Assembly: GCA_963802915.1 (NCBI GenBank)
Contig: CAWDKQ010000013.1
Location: forward strand, 496,001-560,000
Length of the DNA: 64,000 nt
Direction: 5' to 3'
Origin: JAICMB01 sp963802915
GTDB lineage: Bacteria; Acidobacteriota; Terriglobia; Bryobacterales; Bryobacteraceae
The notes under the pieces are model-generated. The model ran no database searches. It worked only from the letters and a program-made list of their open reading frames with translations, and had not been told where the DNA came from. Position numbers and translations under genes: made by a program. Positions 51,361 through 59,860 of the stretch are shown in pieces (positions within the stretch are counted from its first letter, which is position 1; each line of letters starts with the position of its first letter).

Positions 51361-51845
51361 GCCTGTTTTCCTTTACCTACAAACACCTGGACACCGGGCA
51401 ACTTTGCACCGTGGACAGCGGAAAGCCCACGCAGATGGCTGCCTTCATCGACATCGTCCGATACATGCGGCGCATTGGGTTCCGAAAAGCAGCCCCGAGT
51501 TCCGCACTTCAAGTCAAGGATGAAACCGTGCGAACGGTCGGAAGCAGCCACGGTGAATTGACGATTGACGCCGCCGGAAACGTCGTCAATCGCGATCTCG
51601 ACAACAGTGACTCCGACGGCGGCGGCCATCTTGCGACCATCACTCGGTTTGATCTCGGAGAATGGCGCAGACATTGGGGATGTCCCCTGCCCGAGAGCTT
51701 CGACATCCTCGACCTCGGCTACTGGTACGCTGACCCGGCAACCGGCATGACCGCCTACGAACCGCCCGATGCACAGTGGCGGGCGGACATCGCTGAAATC
51801 CTCCTGGAGCGGCGCGCCAACGCTGGAAAAGTAAGCGAGGCGTGA
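51357..51845 (+). CDS. Accessory protein of 162 residues
   Basis: GGAGGTGCAGC precedes the ATG. The chain is mixed: SFTYKHLDTGQLCTVDSGKP, FIDIVRYMRRIGFRKAA, a polar loop with Asn/Asp and Gly (VVNRDLDNSDSDGGGH) and a tail with RRHWGCPLPESFDILDLGYW. It is translationally coupled to the preceding gene. No family recognised. Confidence 0.6.
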   Translation: MSLFSFTYKHLDTGQLCTVDSGKPTQMAAFIDIVRYMRRIGFRKAAPSSALQVKDETVRTVGSSHGELTIDAAGNVVNRDLDNSDSDGGGHLATITRFDLGEWRRHWGCPLPESFDILDLGYWYADPATGMTAYEPPDAQWRADIAEILLERRANAGKVSEA

Positions 51846-51918
51846 GAGCCCTGCGGGATTTGGACCATGAGCTAATTCCTATTGACGGAACAATCAGCCC
51901 GCCGTAACTTATGCGCGA

Positions 51919-52209
51919 ATGGAAGCGCACGCAGCACAACCTATAGAAGTATATTCGCCGTCGCAGCAGCGGACGAACCGGCAGCCTGTTTACCATCCAA
52001 ACACAGCCCTGGGCGTCATCGGCCATGTGGTGAAGACCGCCGGTATCCTGGCGCCGCTCATCATCGGCGAAATCGTCAAAGACCCCGACAAGCGCTGGCG
52101 CTGGATTCGCATTTCGTCGGTCGCCACCGCGCTCCTGGCCGAAGGGATCTATGCCCAGAGGGTCCAGAAGGAACGGCGCAATCGCGAAGCGGAGCGCGAG
52201 CGCTATTAG
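51919..52209 (+). CDS. Hypothetical protein of 96 residues with a hydrophobic segment
   Basis: A polar N-terminal part (residues 1-30) is followed by a moderately hydrophobic stretch, VIGHVVKTAGILAPLIIGEI, then ISSVATALLAEGIYAQRV and a basic tail (QKERRNREAERERY). It may be membrane associated. It converges on the H-NS-like gene with a 4-base overlap. Confidence 0.5.
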   Translation: MEAHAAQPIEVYSPSQQRTNRQPVYHPNTALGVIGHVVKTAGILAPLIIGEIVKDPDKRWRWIRISSVATALLAEGIYAQRVQKERRNREAERERY

Positions 52210-52640
52210 CCGGTCTTCCTTGCCGGCGCGGGCGTGTTGGCGCTCGTGGGCTTCGGCGCATTGTCTTTCGCCGCTTCAGGGGCAACCTCGACAGCCATCC
52301 CGCCCTCTGCCTCAATCCCGGCCAGCCAGGCGGGCTTTTTGCCCTTGCCGTTCCACGTCAGGTCCTTATTCGTCGGGTGCTGGTAATTGCGCCCGACGTG
52401 ATAGGCCGGGGGCTTGCCCGAGCGCGCCTTCTTGGCGCCCATGTCCTTGAGGCTCAGGCCCACGGAGGCGAGCACCGCGCGCGCGTCGGTCAGGGCTCTC
52501 GCCTTGAGCGCGCGGGCGTCCGCCAGCGCCTTCGCCTTGCGTTCTTCGTCGTGCGCTTTCAGCAGCTCGTTCGCGTGCGTGATAACCGCCCGCAATTCAT
52601 CGTCATTAAGCGCGTCTAGCATGCCGAGTAGGTTGCTCAT
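52206..52640 (-). CDS. H-NS-like nucleoid-associated protein
   Basis: This 144-residue protein has a helical oligomerisation part (LNDDELRAVITHANELLKAH) and an Ala/Arg-rich linker, then the H-NS DNA-binding pattern YQHPTNKDLTWNGKGKKPAW (the W-x-G-x-G-x-x-P-x-W core). The Ala/Pro-rich tail is variable. H-NS homologues on mobile elements often silence the element's own AT-rich genes to lower fitness cost. It is the third gene of the relaxase operon: its start overlaps the preceding gene by 35 bases. Confidence 0.85.
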   Translation of the reverse strand: MSNLLGMLDALNDDELRAVITHANELLKAHDEERKAKALADARALKARALTDARAVLASVGLSLKDMGAKKARSGKPPAYHVGRNYQHPTNKDLTWNGKGKKPAWLAGIEAEGGMAVEVAPEAAKDNAPKPTSANTPAPARKTG

Positions 52641-53085
52641 CCTGTTCTCCCTTGATTTCCCTCAAGACTTCGTCGAAGTCCGGGAATGTCTTAATGCCGG
52701 CGATGATCGCCTGATTGTCCGGATTCATCTGTTCGAGCTGCTTGCGCTGGCTCGTGGACAACTCCCGGACGCTGTTTAGCTGTCCTTCGCGGATCTTCGC
52801 CACGAGCGCGCGCAGATTCAGGCCGGTGATTTCCACGGCGCGCGGGCCGAAGACCAGCACCAGCGTTTCGTGATCGCCGTCATCCGTCCATCGGTATCCG
52901 GCGTAAAGCGACCAGGCGAAGCCTTCCGACACCCTGCCGTCAAGATGCTCGATATGGAGATTGAACGCCTGCGCCGTCAGCTGGCGCTCGCTCGACGACG
53001 ACACCGGCTCATGGTCTTCGATATGATCGCCCTGTTCTTCGAGAATCCTTCTTACGAACTTGCTCCCCATATGGGTGTCAGACAT
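52606..53085 (-). CDS. Hypothetical protein between relaxase and H-NS-like gene
   Basis: This 159-residue protein begins MSDTHMGSKFVRRILEEQGD and has a beta-rich region (AWSLYAGYRWTDDGDHETLV, LVFGPRAVEITGLNLRALV), then a helical tail (EGQLNSVRELSTSQRKQLEQ). Its start overlaps the relaxase stop by 8 bases. Position suggests a role in DNA transfer or relaxase control, but no family was recognised. Confidence 0.6.
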   Translation of the reverse strand: MSDTHMGSKFVRRILEEQGDHIEDHEPVSSSSERQLTAQAFNLHIEHLDGRVSEGFAWSLYAGYRWTDDGDHETLVLVFGPRAVEITGLNLRALVAKIREGQLNSVRELSTSQRKQLEQMNPDNQAIIAGIKTFPDFDEVLREIKGEQDEQPTRHARRA

Positions 53086-55885
53086 GGCTCATGCCCTCCT
53101 GCCTCCGGCTCCGTAATGCGTCCGCGATGAATGCGGCGCGCCGCTTCAGAAATTGCGTCACCCGGTGGCGCTCGAACGACTTCGCGAAGCGTTCCCGCCA
53201 GGTTGATTGGCGGATCTTCGTGTGCGTCAGCTCCACGGCCGAGAGACGCTGCCCGGTGCGCGCGATGGCGTCGCGCACTTCCTGCTTGTCTTCCACGTAA
53301 ATCTTCGCCATTTCCCGTCCGCGCGTCGCCGACACATACCATTGCTGCTGGTTGGAAGCGGGGAGCGATTCATTGCCCGCCGCGATGAATACGCGGTCCA
53401 CCGTCTTGCCCTGGCTGGCGTAGCTGGTATCGACATAGCCCAGGCTGAAATGCCCGAAGCTTTTGGGAAGCAGCTTTCCGTTCTCAAGGCGTATTTCGCC
53501 CTCTTTCGTAAAGCCCTCGACCGTGAAAATATCGCCGTTATTGATGCGCGTGCCCTTGGCCTGGCCTTCCACCTTCGCCTCGCCGTTTTTGGTGATCCGG
53601 ATGCGGTCACCGCGCCCAATGGCGATATCGCGCGTTCTATACACCTCGAACTGTTTTGCTTTATCAAGAGGAAGCGCCGCTCGCGAGCCGTCCTGCTTCA
53701 GCAGCACCGGGCCGTTTTCCCCTTCGGCGACGGCGGCCTTATCGCCGCGCGTGAAGCCCTTGACGTTCTGGTGGAACTCCACCACCATGCCCGGCTCGTA
53801 ATTGCGGATGTCGCCCTTTTGCGCATCCGTCCATCCGGTGGAACGGCGCGCCTTAAGTTCCCGCTCCTGGCCGAGTGCGCCGCGCCCTTTCAGCGCCGCG
53901 CGCAATTCGTCCGTGAGCCTCTCACCTTCCGCGTGCGTAGGGGCGATGATCAATGCCGATTTGCCGTCCTCCTGCGCCTTCAGATAGTCAGCGACGAGCA
54001 TCTTGTGACGCTGTTCTCCAGTGGCTTCGATAACGCTGCCCATCCTGTCCAGCGCGTCGAATCCTTTCTGCGCGGATTTGCCGGTGCCCTCGGCGATGGC
54101 CTCGACGGCCTTCTTGTATTTCGGGTCGGTCTGGCGGCGGATCTCGGTGAGGCGCGCGAGGCGGACACCGGCTTCCTTTTCGAGCAGCCGGAATGCGTCA
54201 CCGGCCTCAACACTTGAATGCTGGGTGTAGTCGCCCGACAGGATCACCCGGTTACCGTTCTTCTTCGCCACGTCCATGAGCCGCCGCATGTCTTTACTCG
54301 ACACCAGACCGGCTTCATCGACCCAGAGCACCTGCCCCCTGGTCTGTTCCTGCATCTTCTCGCTTTTCAGGAGCATTTCGAGCGTTTCCGCGTCCTTGAA
54401 TCCTTCCTTCTTGAGAACGCCACGCGAGGCCTGCGACGACGGCGCAAATACGAACACACGCTGTCCGGATTCACCGTGCAGCGCGTCGATGGTCGCGCGC
54501 ATCATCCGCGTCTTACCCGTGCCGGCCTTGCCGACGACTCCGGTCACCGTATCTCGGCTGGTAAGGATATGAAGCGCCGCTTTCTTTTGCTCTTCCGAAA
54601 GGCCGGACAGGTCGGGAGCGGATTTCCCCGCCGTGCTTTTAAGGAACGGCTTCTGTTGCCGCTGCCCGTCCACAGCAAATTGCAGCATCGCCACCTCGTC
54701 CGCCAGCACGGTTTTTGTGGTGGCAAAAAGCTGCCCCTCTTTCCGCTCCGCAATGATTTCCGGGTGCTGTGCTATATCCGCAACCGCGTCCGGAGTGATA
54801 GAGCCCACGGCATAGGTCAATGCTTCCGCCTTAAGGCGCTTCTCGGAGACGGCGGAAGCATTCTGGAAGGAATGCTCAAGCGCGTATTCCTTGGCTTGGC
54901 TCACCGTGATCACGGCATCCCCTTTCTCCCATCCGCTCGCGGCTGTCCGGATCGCCAGCCGCTCCTCCGCGCCCAAGCGGCTGTCCCATTCCGCGCGCAA
55001 GTCGTCCATCGACTCCGGCTCCTTGTTTTTCGCCTCGCGGGTCCGCCGTCCGAGCTGCGCTTTGCTGGCCGCGTCGGTGATGCCGAGCCTTTCGGCTTCC
55101 GCGTCGATGACGGCGGTCCTGCGCGAGAACTTATCCGTCGTTTCCTTCTTTATGCCCGCGATTCTGAAGCTGTTGCCGTCCTTCTCGATGCCGTAGCCAA
55201 GCTCTTTCAGTTTGGCGGCAAGCCGGGCGTGGAACGCCGCCTGGTAATAGCCCTTGTCGCGTACAATGTCGCCGAGCTGAATCGCCTTCCAGCGATTCTC
55301 CACGGCATCGAAAGTGGCATTGAGCACCGTGGCGTGCGCATGCAACTGCGGGTCGGGTGTCGAGACCGCTTTCCCGGTATCCTTCTTATCCGTGACCGGC
55401 CTTGTCGTCCGGTGAATGTGCTCCGCCCATATGAGGTTGCCAGTGAGCCGGTCGCCATCCGCGCCGTTCTTCCGCACGCGCGTCTGGACATTCGTCTCGA
55501 TTTCCGCCATGGCTTCCCGGACGGATTCGCGGAAGGCGTCCAGGATTCGGCTGTCGCCACCCCCGTCATGCCCACCCAGCTCATAGGCGAGCGTCACCGA
55601 CTTTGGCGCATCGAATGTCAGGTCTGACATCACGCGCCTGTCCTCCCGGTTCCGTTGCGTCAGGCGTTCGCCGGTAGCCGGGTTGATGTTGTCGCAGAGC
55701 TTGAAGAAATCGTCCTGCTTCACCTCGCCCGCGAGCTGTAGCATTTCTGCACCACGGCCATGCCAGATGCCCTTCATCTGCGTGGCGTTTTCTTGCGCGT
55801 AATAGCGCCCGTCACCCGGAGCAATGTGCTGCGTGTAATAGTCCTTGGCGGCGCTTGCGCTTTTCTGGTGATTGATGAAAATCAT
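53078..55885 (-). CDS. MobF-family relaxase-helicase (TrwC/TraA-like)
   Basis: This 935-residue conjugative relaxase has the N-terminal tyrosine pair in SAAKDYYTQH, the metal-binding histidine triad in PDPQLHAHATVLNATF (preceded by WAEHIHR), and a RecD-like SF1 helicase: VGKAGTGKTRMMRA (Walker A), VLWVDEAGLVSS (Walker B), ILSGDYTQHSS and, near the end, YASQGKTVDRVF and WYVSATRGRE. It cuts and unwinds plasmid DNA at oriT. It leads an operon with two smaller genes. The upstream gap 55886-56173 contains a hairpin that could be oriT. The gene is intact. Confidence 0.95.
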   Translation of the reverse strand: MIFINHQKSASAAKDYYTQHIAPGDGRYYAQENATQMKGIWHGRGAEMLQLAGEVKQDDFFKLCDNINPATGERLTQRNREDRRVMSDLTFDAPKSVTLAYELGGHDGGGDSRILDAFRESVREAMAEIETNVQTRVRKNGADGDRLTGNLIWAEHIHRTTRPVTDKKDTGKAVSTPDPQLHAHATVLNATFDAVENRWKAIQLGDIVRDKGYYQAAFHARLAAKLKELGYGIEKDGNSFRIAGIKKETTDKFSRRTAVIDAEAERLGITDAASKAQLGRRTREAKNKEPESMDDLRAEWDSRLGAEERLAIRTAASGWEKGDAVITVSQAKEYALEHSFQNASAVSEKRLKAEALTYAVGSITPDAVADIAQHPEIIAERKEGQLFATTKTVLADEVAMLQFAVDGQRQQKPFLKSTAGKSAPDLSGLSEEQKKAALHILTSRDTVTGVVGKAGTGKTRMMRATIDALHGESGQRVFVFAPSSQASRGVLKKEGFKDAETLEMLLKSEKMQEQTRGQVLWVDEAGLVSSKDMRRLMDVAKKNGNRVILSGDYTQHSSVEAGDAFRLLEKEAGVRLARLTEIRRQTDPKYKKAVEAIAEGTGKSAQKGFDALDRMGSVIEATGEQRHKMLVADYLKAQEDGKSALIIAPTHAEGERLTDELRAALKGRGALGQERELKARRSTGWTDAQKGDIRNYEPGMVVEFHQNVKGFTRGDKAAVAEGENGPVLLKQDGSRAALPLDKAKQFEVYRTRDIAIGRGDRIRITKNGEAKVEGQAKGTRINNGDIFTVEGFTKEGEIRLENGKLLPKSFGHFSLGYVDTSYASQGKTVDRVFIAAGNESLPASNQQQWYVSATRGREMAKIYVEDKQEVRDAIARTGQRLSAVELTHTKIRQSTWRERFAKSFERHRVTQFLKRRAAFIADALRSRRQEGMSHV

Positions 55886-55984
55886 AACTTTTCACCACTG
55901 GAGGGAAGCCGATCCGATACAACTAAACCGTGATTGCATCAACATGAAAATCAACCCCTGAGTTGCATACCCAAATCCGTATAG

Positions 55985-56017
55985 ACTTGTCCCCTAAGCA
56001 GAGCTTAGGACTCAAGT
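55985..56017. other. Candidate oriT hairpin upstream of the relaxase
   Basis: CCTAAGC-AGA-GCTTAGG (55993-56009) is a perfect seven-base-arm inverted repeat. It sits inside an outer pair ACTTG (55985-55989) and CAAGT (56013-56017). It lies 100 bases upstream of the MobF relaxase start in the 288-base gene-free region 55886-56173, a common place for oriT. A nick site was not identified. Confidence 0.45.
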
Positions 56018-56173
56018 GGCGCATTTCTGCCGCTCCAGATGTTGTGTGCCGCAATGACACGAGGACGACGCGCTTCTGCAATTCGAGATTGCGGATGAAG
56101 CACGGGGGGGGCGAAGGAATTTCGCTGCGGAGAACACTCCCGACGCTCCTGAAGATCGACTGGCAAACCATCG

Positions 56174-56902
56174 TCATCGCTCCCAGTCCTGGCCCCTGCC
56201 CGGCTGTTGCGGATTTGCACGGTCGCGTTGTATTTCGGCATCAGACGACATGGTATTTGTCGCGCTTTTCTCGGCGTGGTGATCACGGGTTTGGAATCCG
56301 CACGCCTCCCTCATTGCGCTCACGGCGTTTTCAAAATCCTCCCGGTATTTGCCGACATTGCGGTCAGGATCGCGTGCGATGTGTTGCACCACCAAACTCA
56401 TATCGAAGAGTGCATCGCCCTTCCTAAGCTCTGCTTCGGTGTTCGGCGGGTGATCGTACAAACCGATGTATTTCGATTGATATGTCGATTGCGTCGGGGA
56501 CGGTGTCTCGCTTTTTTGCGATCCCGCTTCCTTCCGCTCAAATTCGTGGATAGCGCTGTTTTCAAAGTCGAGGGACGCCTGCGCATTACCCTTTTCCCAT
56601 CGCTCCGACATCCTTTGGGCGGCCAGGGACGCCTTCTCTTCCGTTTGGCGGGCGTTGCTCCAGCTAATTTCGCCATCTCCACCTGTAGGCACCACCTGGA
56701 ACCCTCCGTGGAATCCTTCCACACTCTTCCCGATGTGCAGACGTGTTTCGTGCAAACCCACGGGATCAGAACGCCAGTCATCCGAGCGGATAGGCTCGAT
56801 TGGATTGCCGCTCTTTGTGGAACCGAAGGGTGCCGGTTGTTCGTAGCTCGGCTCGGGCTCGGCCGTCCGCTGTCTTCTTTTCAGCCAATCAAGAAGACCC
56901 AT
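56174..56902 (-). CDS. Hypothetical protein upstream of the relaxase, paired with 56904-57164
   Basis: This 242-residue protein starts MGLLDWLKRRQRTAEPEP and ends GRGQDWER. The middle is polar and partly disordered (Glu/Gln/Ser-rich), with EISWSNARQTEEKASLAAQR and KYIGLYDHPPNTEAELRKGD. It lies one base after the stop of the preceding gene. The shared M-x-LLD-x-x-K-x-R opening and the GRG...ER ending match the neighbouring protein at 56904-57164, suggesting a pair or a duplicated tail and start. Function unknown. Confidence 0.65.
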   Translation of the reverse strand: MGLLDWLKRRQRTAEPEPSYEQPAPFGSTKSGNPIEPIRSDDWRSDPVGLHETRLHIGKSVEGFHGGFQVVPTGGDGEISWSNARQTEEKASLAAQRMSERWEKGNAQASLDFENSAIHEFERKEAGSQKSETPSPTQSTYQSKYIGLYDHPPNTEAELRKGDALFDMSLVVQHIARDPDRNVGKYREDFENAVSAMREACGFQTRDHHAEKSATNTMSSDAEIQRDRANPQQPGRGQDWER

Positions 56903-56903
56903 C

Positions 56904-57164
56904 TCACCGCTCCATGCCGAGCCCGCGTCCTCGCGACGGCGCGTTTGAAGGGGTCACTTGGGACGGAGCGGACGAAGTGTTCTGGTGCTGCGTCGCCTTA
57001 TCCATTAACTCCGCAGCCGGACGCGCCGCCTCGACCGCCTGCGCTTTCACGTGCGCCGGGAGGTCTTGGAAGGTCGGGGTCGGGGGTGCTTGCGTTTGTG
57101 ATGATTGCGCAACAGGCTGTTGCGGGGATGCATTGCGGTTTTTGATGAAGTCGAGAAGGGCCAT
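56904..57164 (-). CDS. Small polar protein paired with 56174-56902
   Basis: This 86-residue protein begins MALLDFIKNRNASPQQPV and ends SRGRGLGMER. The middle is Pro/Gln/Ala/Ser-rich and probably disordered, with a helix FQDLPAHVKAQAVEAARPAA. It is the first gene of the relaxase-side minus-strand run. The start and end motifs resemble those of 56174-56902. Role unknown. Confidence 0.6.
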   Translation of the reverse strand: MALLDFIKNRNASPQQPVAQSSQTQAPPTPTFQDLPAHVKAQAVEAARPAAELMDKATQHQNTSSAPSQVTPSNAPSRGRGLGMER

Positions 57165-57432
57165 TTGGCTTTACCTCGACTTCGAGTATGGAGCGGCGAT
57201 GCCATTGCCTACCATCCGTGAGGGGCTAGCAGGCGTTAGCCGAAGCCGTTCGCGGCTCCGGCGGGATTTGGACTTGCATTAATCCGCGTGCGTGCGGATA
57301 CTTCTGTAGGTCTCTTGGAAGAGGAACAGCCACTCGTGACGGACCTTAAGGATCGCAACTCGTAAACTGGTTTCGAAGCCCAACATGCTGGTCGGTACTC
57401 AGAATCTGCTACTGGAAGGAGACGTCAGGAAC

Positions 57433-57927
57433 ATGCGTTACTTTACCGACATGCGTTCGGTGTTTGACGCTCTCCCAGGCATTTGCACTCGCTACGATTG
57501 GCTGATATCGGATCTGGACTGTAATTGGCAGGTGAAGGAGGTGCAGGAAGGCAATCACGATGAACGCCTTGACGCAAGACTTGCGCTCATCACCGGCGAG
57601 GAGTTAAACGAAATTCTGCGGAGCCATGAAATTCAGTTCATTTGGGCCGTGTTCAGTGCTCTACCAAAAGGCACGAAGCCGGAGTTCCAGGCACCGCCTT
57701 ACGCCGATGGAAACCCCAATTTTTGGATCGGCTCGCCCAAGCCCCAGTTCCCAACAGCCGCGATGGAAATAGTGTGTTGGGATAGCGGCAGTACGTTGCT
57801 CATCGGGATTACAGCCGATATGGCCACCGGATTCAAGGGAAGGTTTCCCGAGGCAATAGACCTCGACGAGTACAATCGGCAGCAGCTCGCCAAGCAAGAA
57901 CCAACGTTACCCTCCTCACAACCGTAA
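57433..57927 (+). CDS. Hypothetical protein of 164 residues
   Basis: The ATG at 57433 is preferred because GGAAGGAG lies 12 bases before it; the frame is open upstream to 57385. The chain begins MRYFTDMRSVFDALPGICTR and continues with YDWLISDLDCNWQ and GSPKPQFPTAAMEIVCWDSG. The compact, acidic makeup recalls orphan immunity-type proteins, but no family was recognised. It is transcribed against both neighbours. Confidence 0.55.
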   Translation: MRYFTDMRSVFDALPGICTRYDWLISDLDCNWQVKEVQEGNHDERLDARLALITGEELNEILRSHEIQFIWAVFSALPKGTKPEFQAPPYADGNPNFWIGSPKPQFPTAAMEIVCWDSGSTLLIGITADMATGFKGRFPEAIDLDEYNRQQLAKQEPTLPSSQP

Positions 57928-57953
57928 ATAGACGACAAAGCGACGGACCCGAA

Positions 57954-59114
57954 TCACGACCGTCCGCCGAGCAGTTCTGCCTCCGCGCCTTCGTCGTCCA
58001 TGCCGCCGGGCCAGAGGCGCACCAGGAACATCATCTCGAAGGTCTCCGGCACTCTCTGGTCAAGACGCCAGCCCATCTTCTGGAAGATGCGGCGCAGTTG
58101 TTTCTCGTCGGTGAGCGCCGCCGCAATCTGTTTGGTGGTGAAGGTTCCGTCCGAGCAGATGAAGGTCATCGCGCCCGCGCCGGCCGGGTTCGCGATGCGG
58201 CTGACGATGCCCACGGTAATCTCGGCATGAGGAGTGAGAAAATCGCCGTTCGCGTCCGGCGCGCTATTCAGGGATTTCAGGGCCTTGGCGATATCGCTTT
58301 GCTCGCTGAAGTCCCTGATCCGCACCCAGGCGAATTTCTCCGGGTGCAGGCGGTAGGAAAGAAATTCCGCCGCGCGGGAGCCGAGGATGCTGGCAATGGC
58401 CGGGTTGGTGCGCACCGTGCCGATGACGACGGGAGAGTGCTTGAGCCACTGGCGGTTGGATTCCTTCTCCAGCACCAGCGGCGGGTGGACGCCGGACGCG
58501 TTCTTGAAATACTCCCGGATGCGCTCCGCCGCCATGATCGAGCCGACATCGATATAGAAATGTCCCGGAGACAGATTTTCCCTGTAGCTCCGCCTGTGCC
58601 GCTCCTTCAGCTCCTGCAGAGCCGCCTTGCGGCTTAAGCCCTCGATATTGGTGTCCATGAAGCGGAAGGACTGGCCTTCCTCGAAATCAAAGAAGAACAG
58701 CAGCGGGTCGCAGACGACGCTCACCTGCTTCTCCGATTCCAGGTGCGCGGCCCACAGGCGCCGGCAGGCAGAGACGCCTTCGGTCACTTTGCGGAAACGG
58801 AGCTGGTAGCCGCCGATGTCGTCGGCGTTCGGCAACTCGCACTTGACGAATTCATCCGGGTGCTCCGCTCCATAGGCGGCGAGACGGTCTTTCAGCTTCG
58901 AGACGCGTTCGCGCGAATGATTGGGATTAAACTGGCTGTCCGCGCGCTTGTAATGCAGCGCCTCGATATCCTTCGACGAAAGCAGCTTGCCGGCGTTGTC
59001 GGCGAGAAAACTGAACAGCTTGGGCAAATCCTCCGAGCCCGTGAAGGCTTTCGAGGAGAGAATCTTCTGGATGAGCGCCGTGCGCTCTTCGGCGGACACG
59101 TTATCGTCCGGCAT
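57954..59114 (-). CDS. Winged-helix-like regulator-type protein, acidobacterial style
   Basis: This 386-residue protein starts with a DNA-binding-like segment: KILSSKAFTGSEDLPKLFSF, LADNAGKLLSSKDIEALHYK, FNPNHSRERVSKLKDRLAAY, a pattern seen at the start of many acidobacterial regulatory proteins. The remainder (e.g. LWAAHLESEKQVSVVCDPLL, VVIGTVRTNPAIASILG) is a mixed alpha/beta region of unknown family. It lies between the relaxase-side genes and the M23 peptidase. A role in transcriptional or signal control is inferred from the N-terminal half only. Confidence 0.6.
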   Translation of the reverse strand: MPDDNVSAEERTALIQKILSSKAFTGSEDLPKLFSFLADNAGKLLSSKDIEALHYKRADSQFNPNHSRERVSKLKDRLAAYGAEHPDEFVKCELPNADDIGGYQLRFRKVTEGVSACRRLWAAHLESEKQVSVVCDPLLFFFDFEEGQSFRFMDTNIEGLSRKAALQELKERHRRSYRENLSPGHFYIDVGSIMAAERIREYFKNASGVHPPLVLEKESNRQWLKHSPVVIGTVRTNPAIASILGSRAAEFLSYRLHPEKFAWVRIRDFSEQSDIAKALKSLNSAPDANGDFLTPHAEITVGIVSRIANPAGAGAMTFICSDGTFTTKQIAAALTDEKQLRRIFQKMGWRLDQRVPETFEMMFLVRLWPGGMDDEGAEAELLGGRS

Positions 59115-59197
59115 ACGCGTTAGCTAACGCTGGAAGACGCCAGTCTATCAATGGGCCTTAATCCCTGTCAAAGCTGGCGCTTAACGCGTATCGGCGC

Positions 59198-59860
59198 ATG
59201 CCGCGGCGGCCCGACAATCAATCCGTGAAACACAAGGCCCCTCTCCTTCTCGCATTCGGGCTTTTTTCTCCGCTCGCGCCCAGGGCGCAAGCCGCCCCGG
59301 TAGTCGGCGCGGCTTTGGAGCGGTGCGGCTGCGCGGACGTAATGCAGCCGGGCAAAAGCCCCTCCCCGCTCACGACGCTGCTCGACACCGCGTCGCGCAT
59401 CAGCTCCGCCTTCGGCCCGCGGCTCAGTCCGATATTCGGCAGGCCGGAGATACACGACGGCGTCGATATCGCCGCACCGATGGGCACGCCCATCCATGCG
59501 GCCGCGGACGGCGTCGTCTCTATCGCCTGGCTCTGCGGCGGATACGGCAACTATGTCCGCATCCGCCACGGCAATGAAACCGCCACCGGCTATGCGCATG
59601 CCAGCAGGTTTGCGCAGGGCGTTTACTCCGGCGCCCATGTGACGGCCGGACAGGTTATCGCCTATGTCGGCTCGACGGGGCTATCGACAGGGCCGCATTT
59701 GCATTTTGAGGTTTTCGTGAAAGGCAGGCCGGTCAGGCCCGCATGCGCCTGCACGCTCCCGGCGTTTCATCCTCCCGCCCGAACAGGGCCGGAGGCAGCA
59801 CAACCGGGAAAAGCCAATCCCAAGTCCGCAGACAACACAACCAGAAAGGAACCACTATGA
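59198..59860 (+). CDS. M23 (LytM) peptidase, probable conjugation-linked cell-wall hydrolase
   Basis: This 220-residue protein has a signal peptide (HKAPLLLAFGLFSPLAPRAQ, then AAP) and an M23 metallopeptidase domain with HDGVDIAAPMGTPIHA (zinc His and Asp), YAHASRF and GPHLHFEVFV (HxH). These are the full zinc-ligand set. Such enzymes open the peptidoglycan for T4SS assembly. Its stop overlaps the next start (ATGA). A Pro-rich tail follows the catalytic domain. Confidence 0.9.
   Translation: MPRRPDNQSVKHKAPLLLAFGLFSPLAPRAQAAPVVGAALERCGCADVMQPGKSPSPLTTLLDTASRISSAFGPRLSPIFGRPEIHDGVDIAAPMGTPIHAAADGVVSIAWLCGGYGNYVRIRHGNETATGYAHASRFAQGVYSGAHVTAGQVIAYVGSTGLSTGPHLHFEVFVKGRPVRPACACTLPAFHPPARTGPEAAQPGKANPKSADNTTRKEPL

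Noticed and set aside
54218..55627. 469-codon plus-strand frame opposite the relaxase
   Set aside because: Antisense to the intact MobF relaxase, with Arg/Leu/His-rich composition and no recognisable fold.
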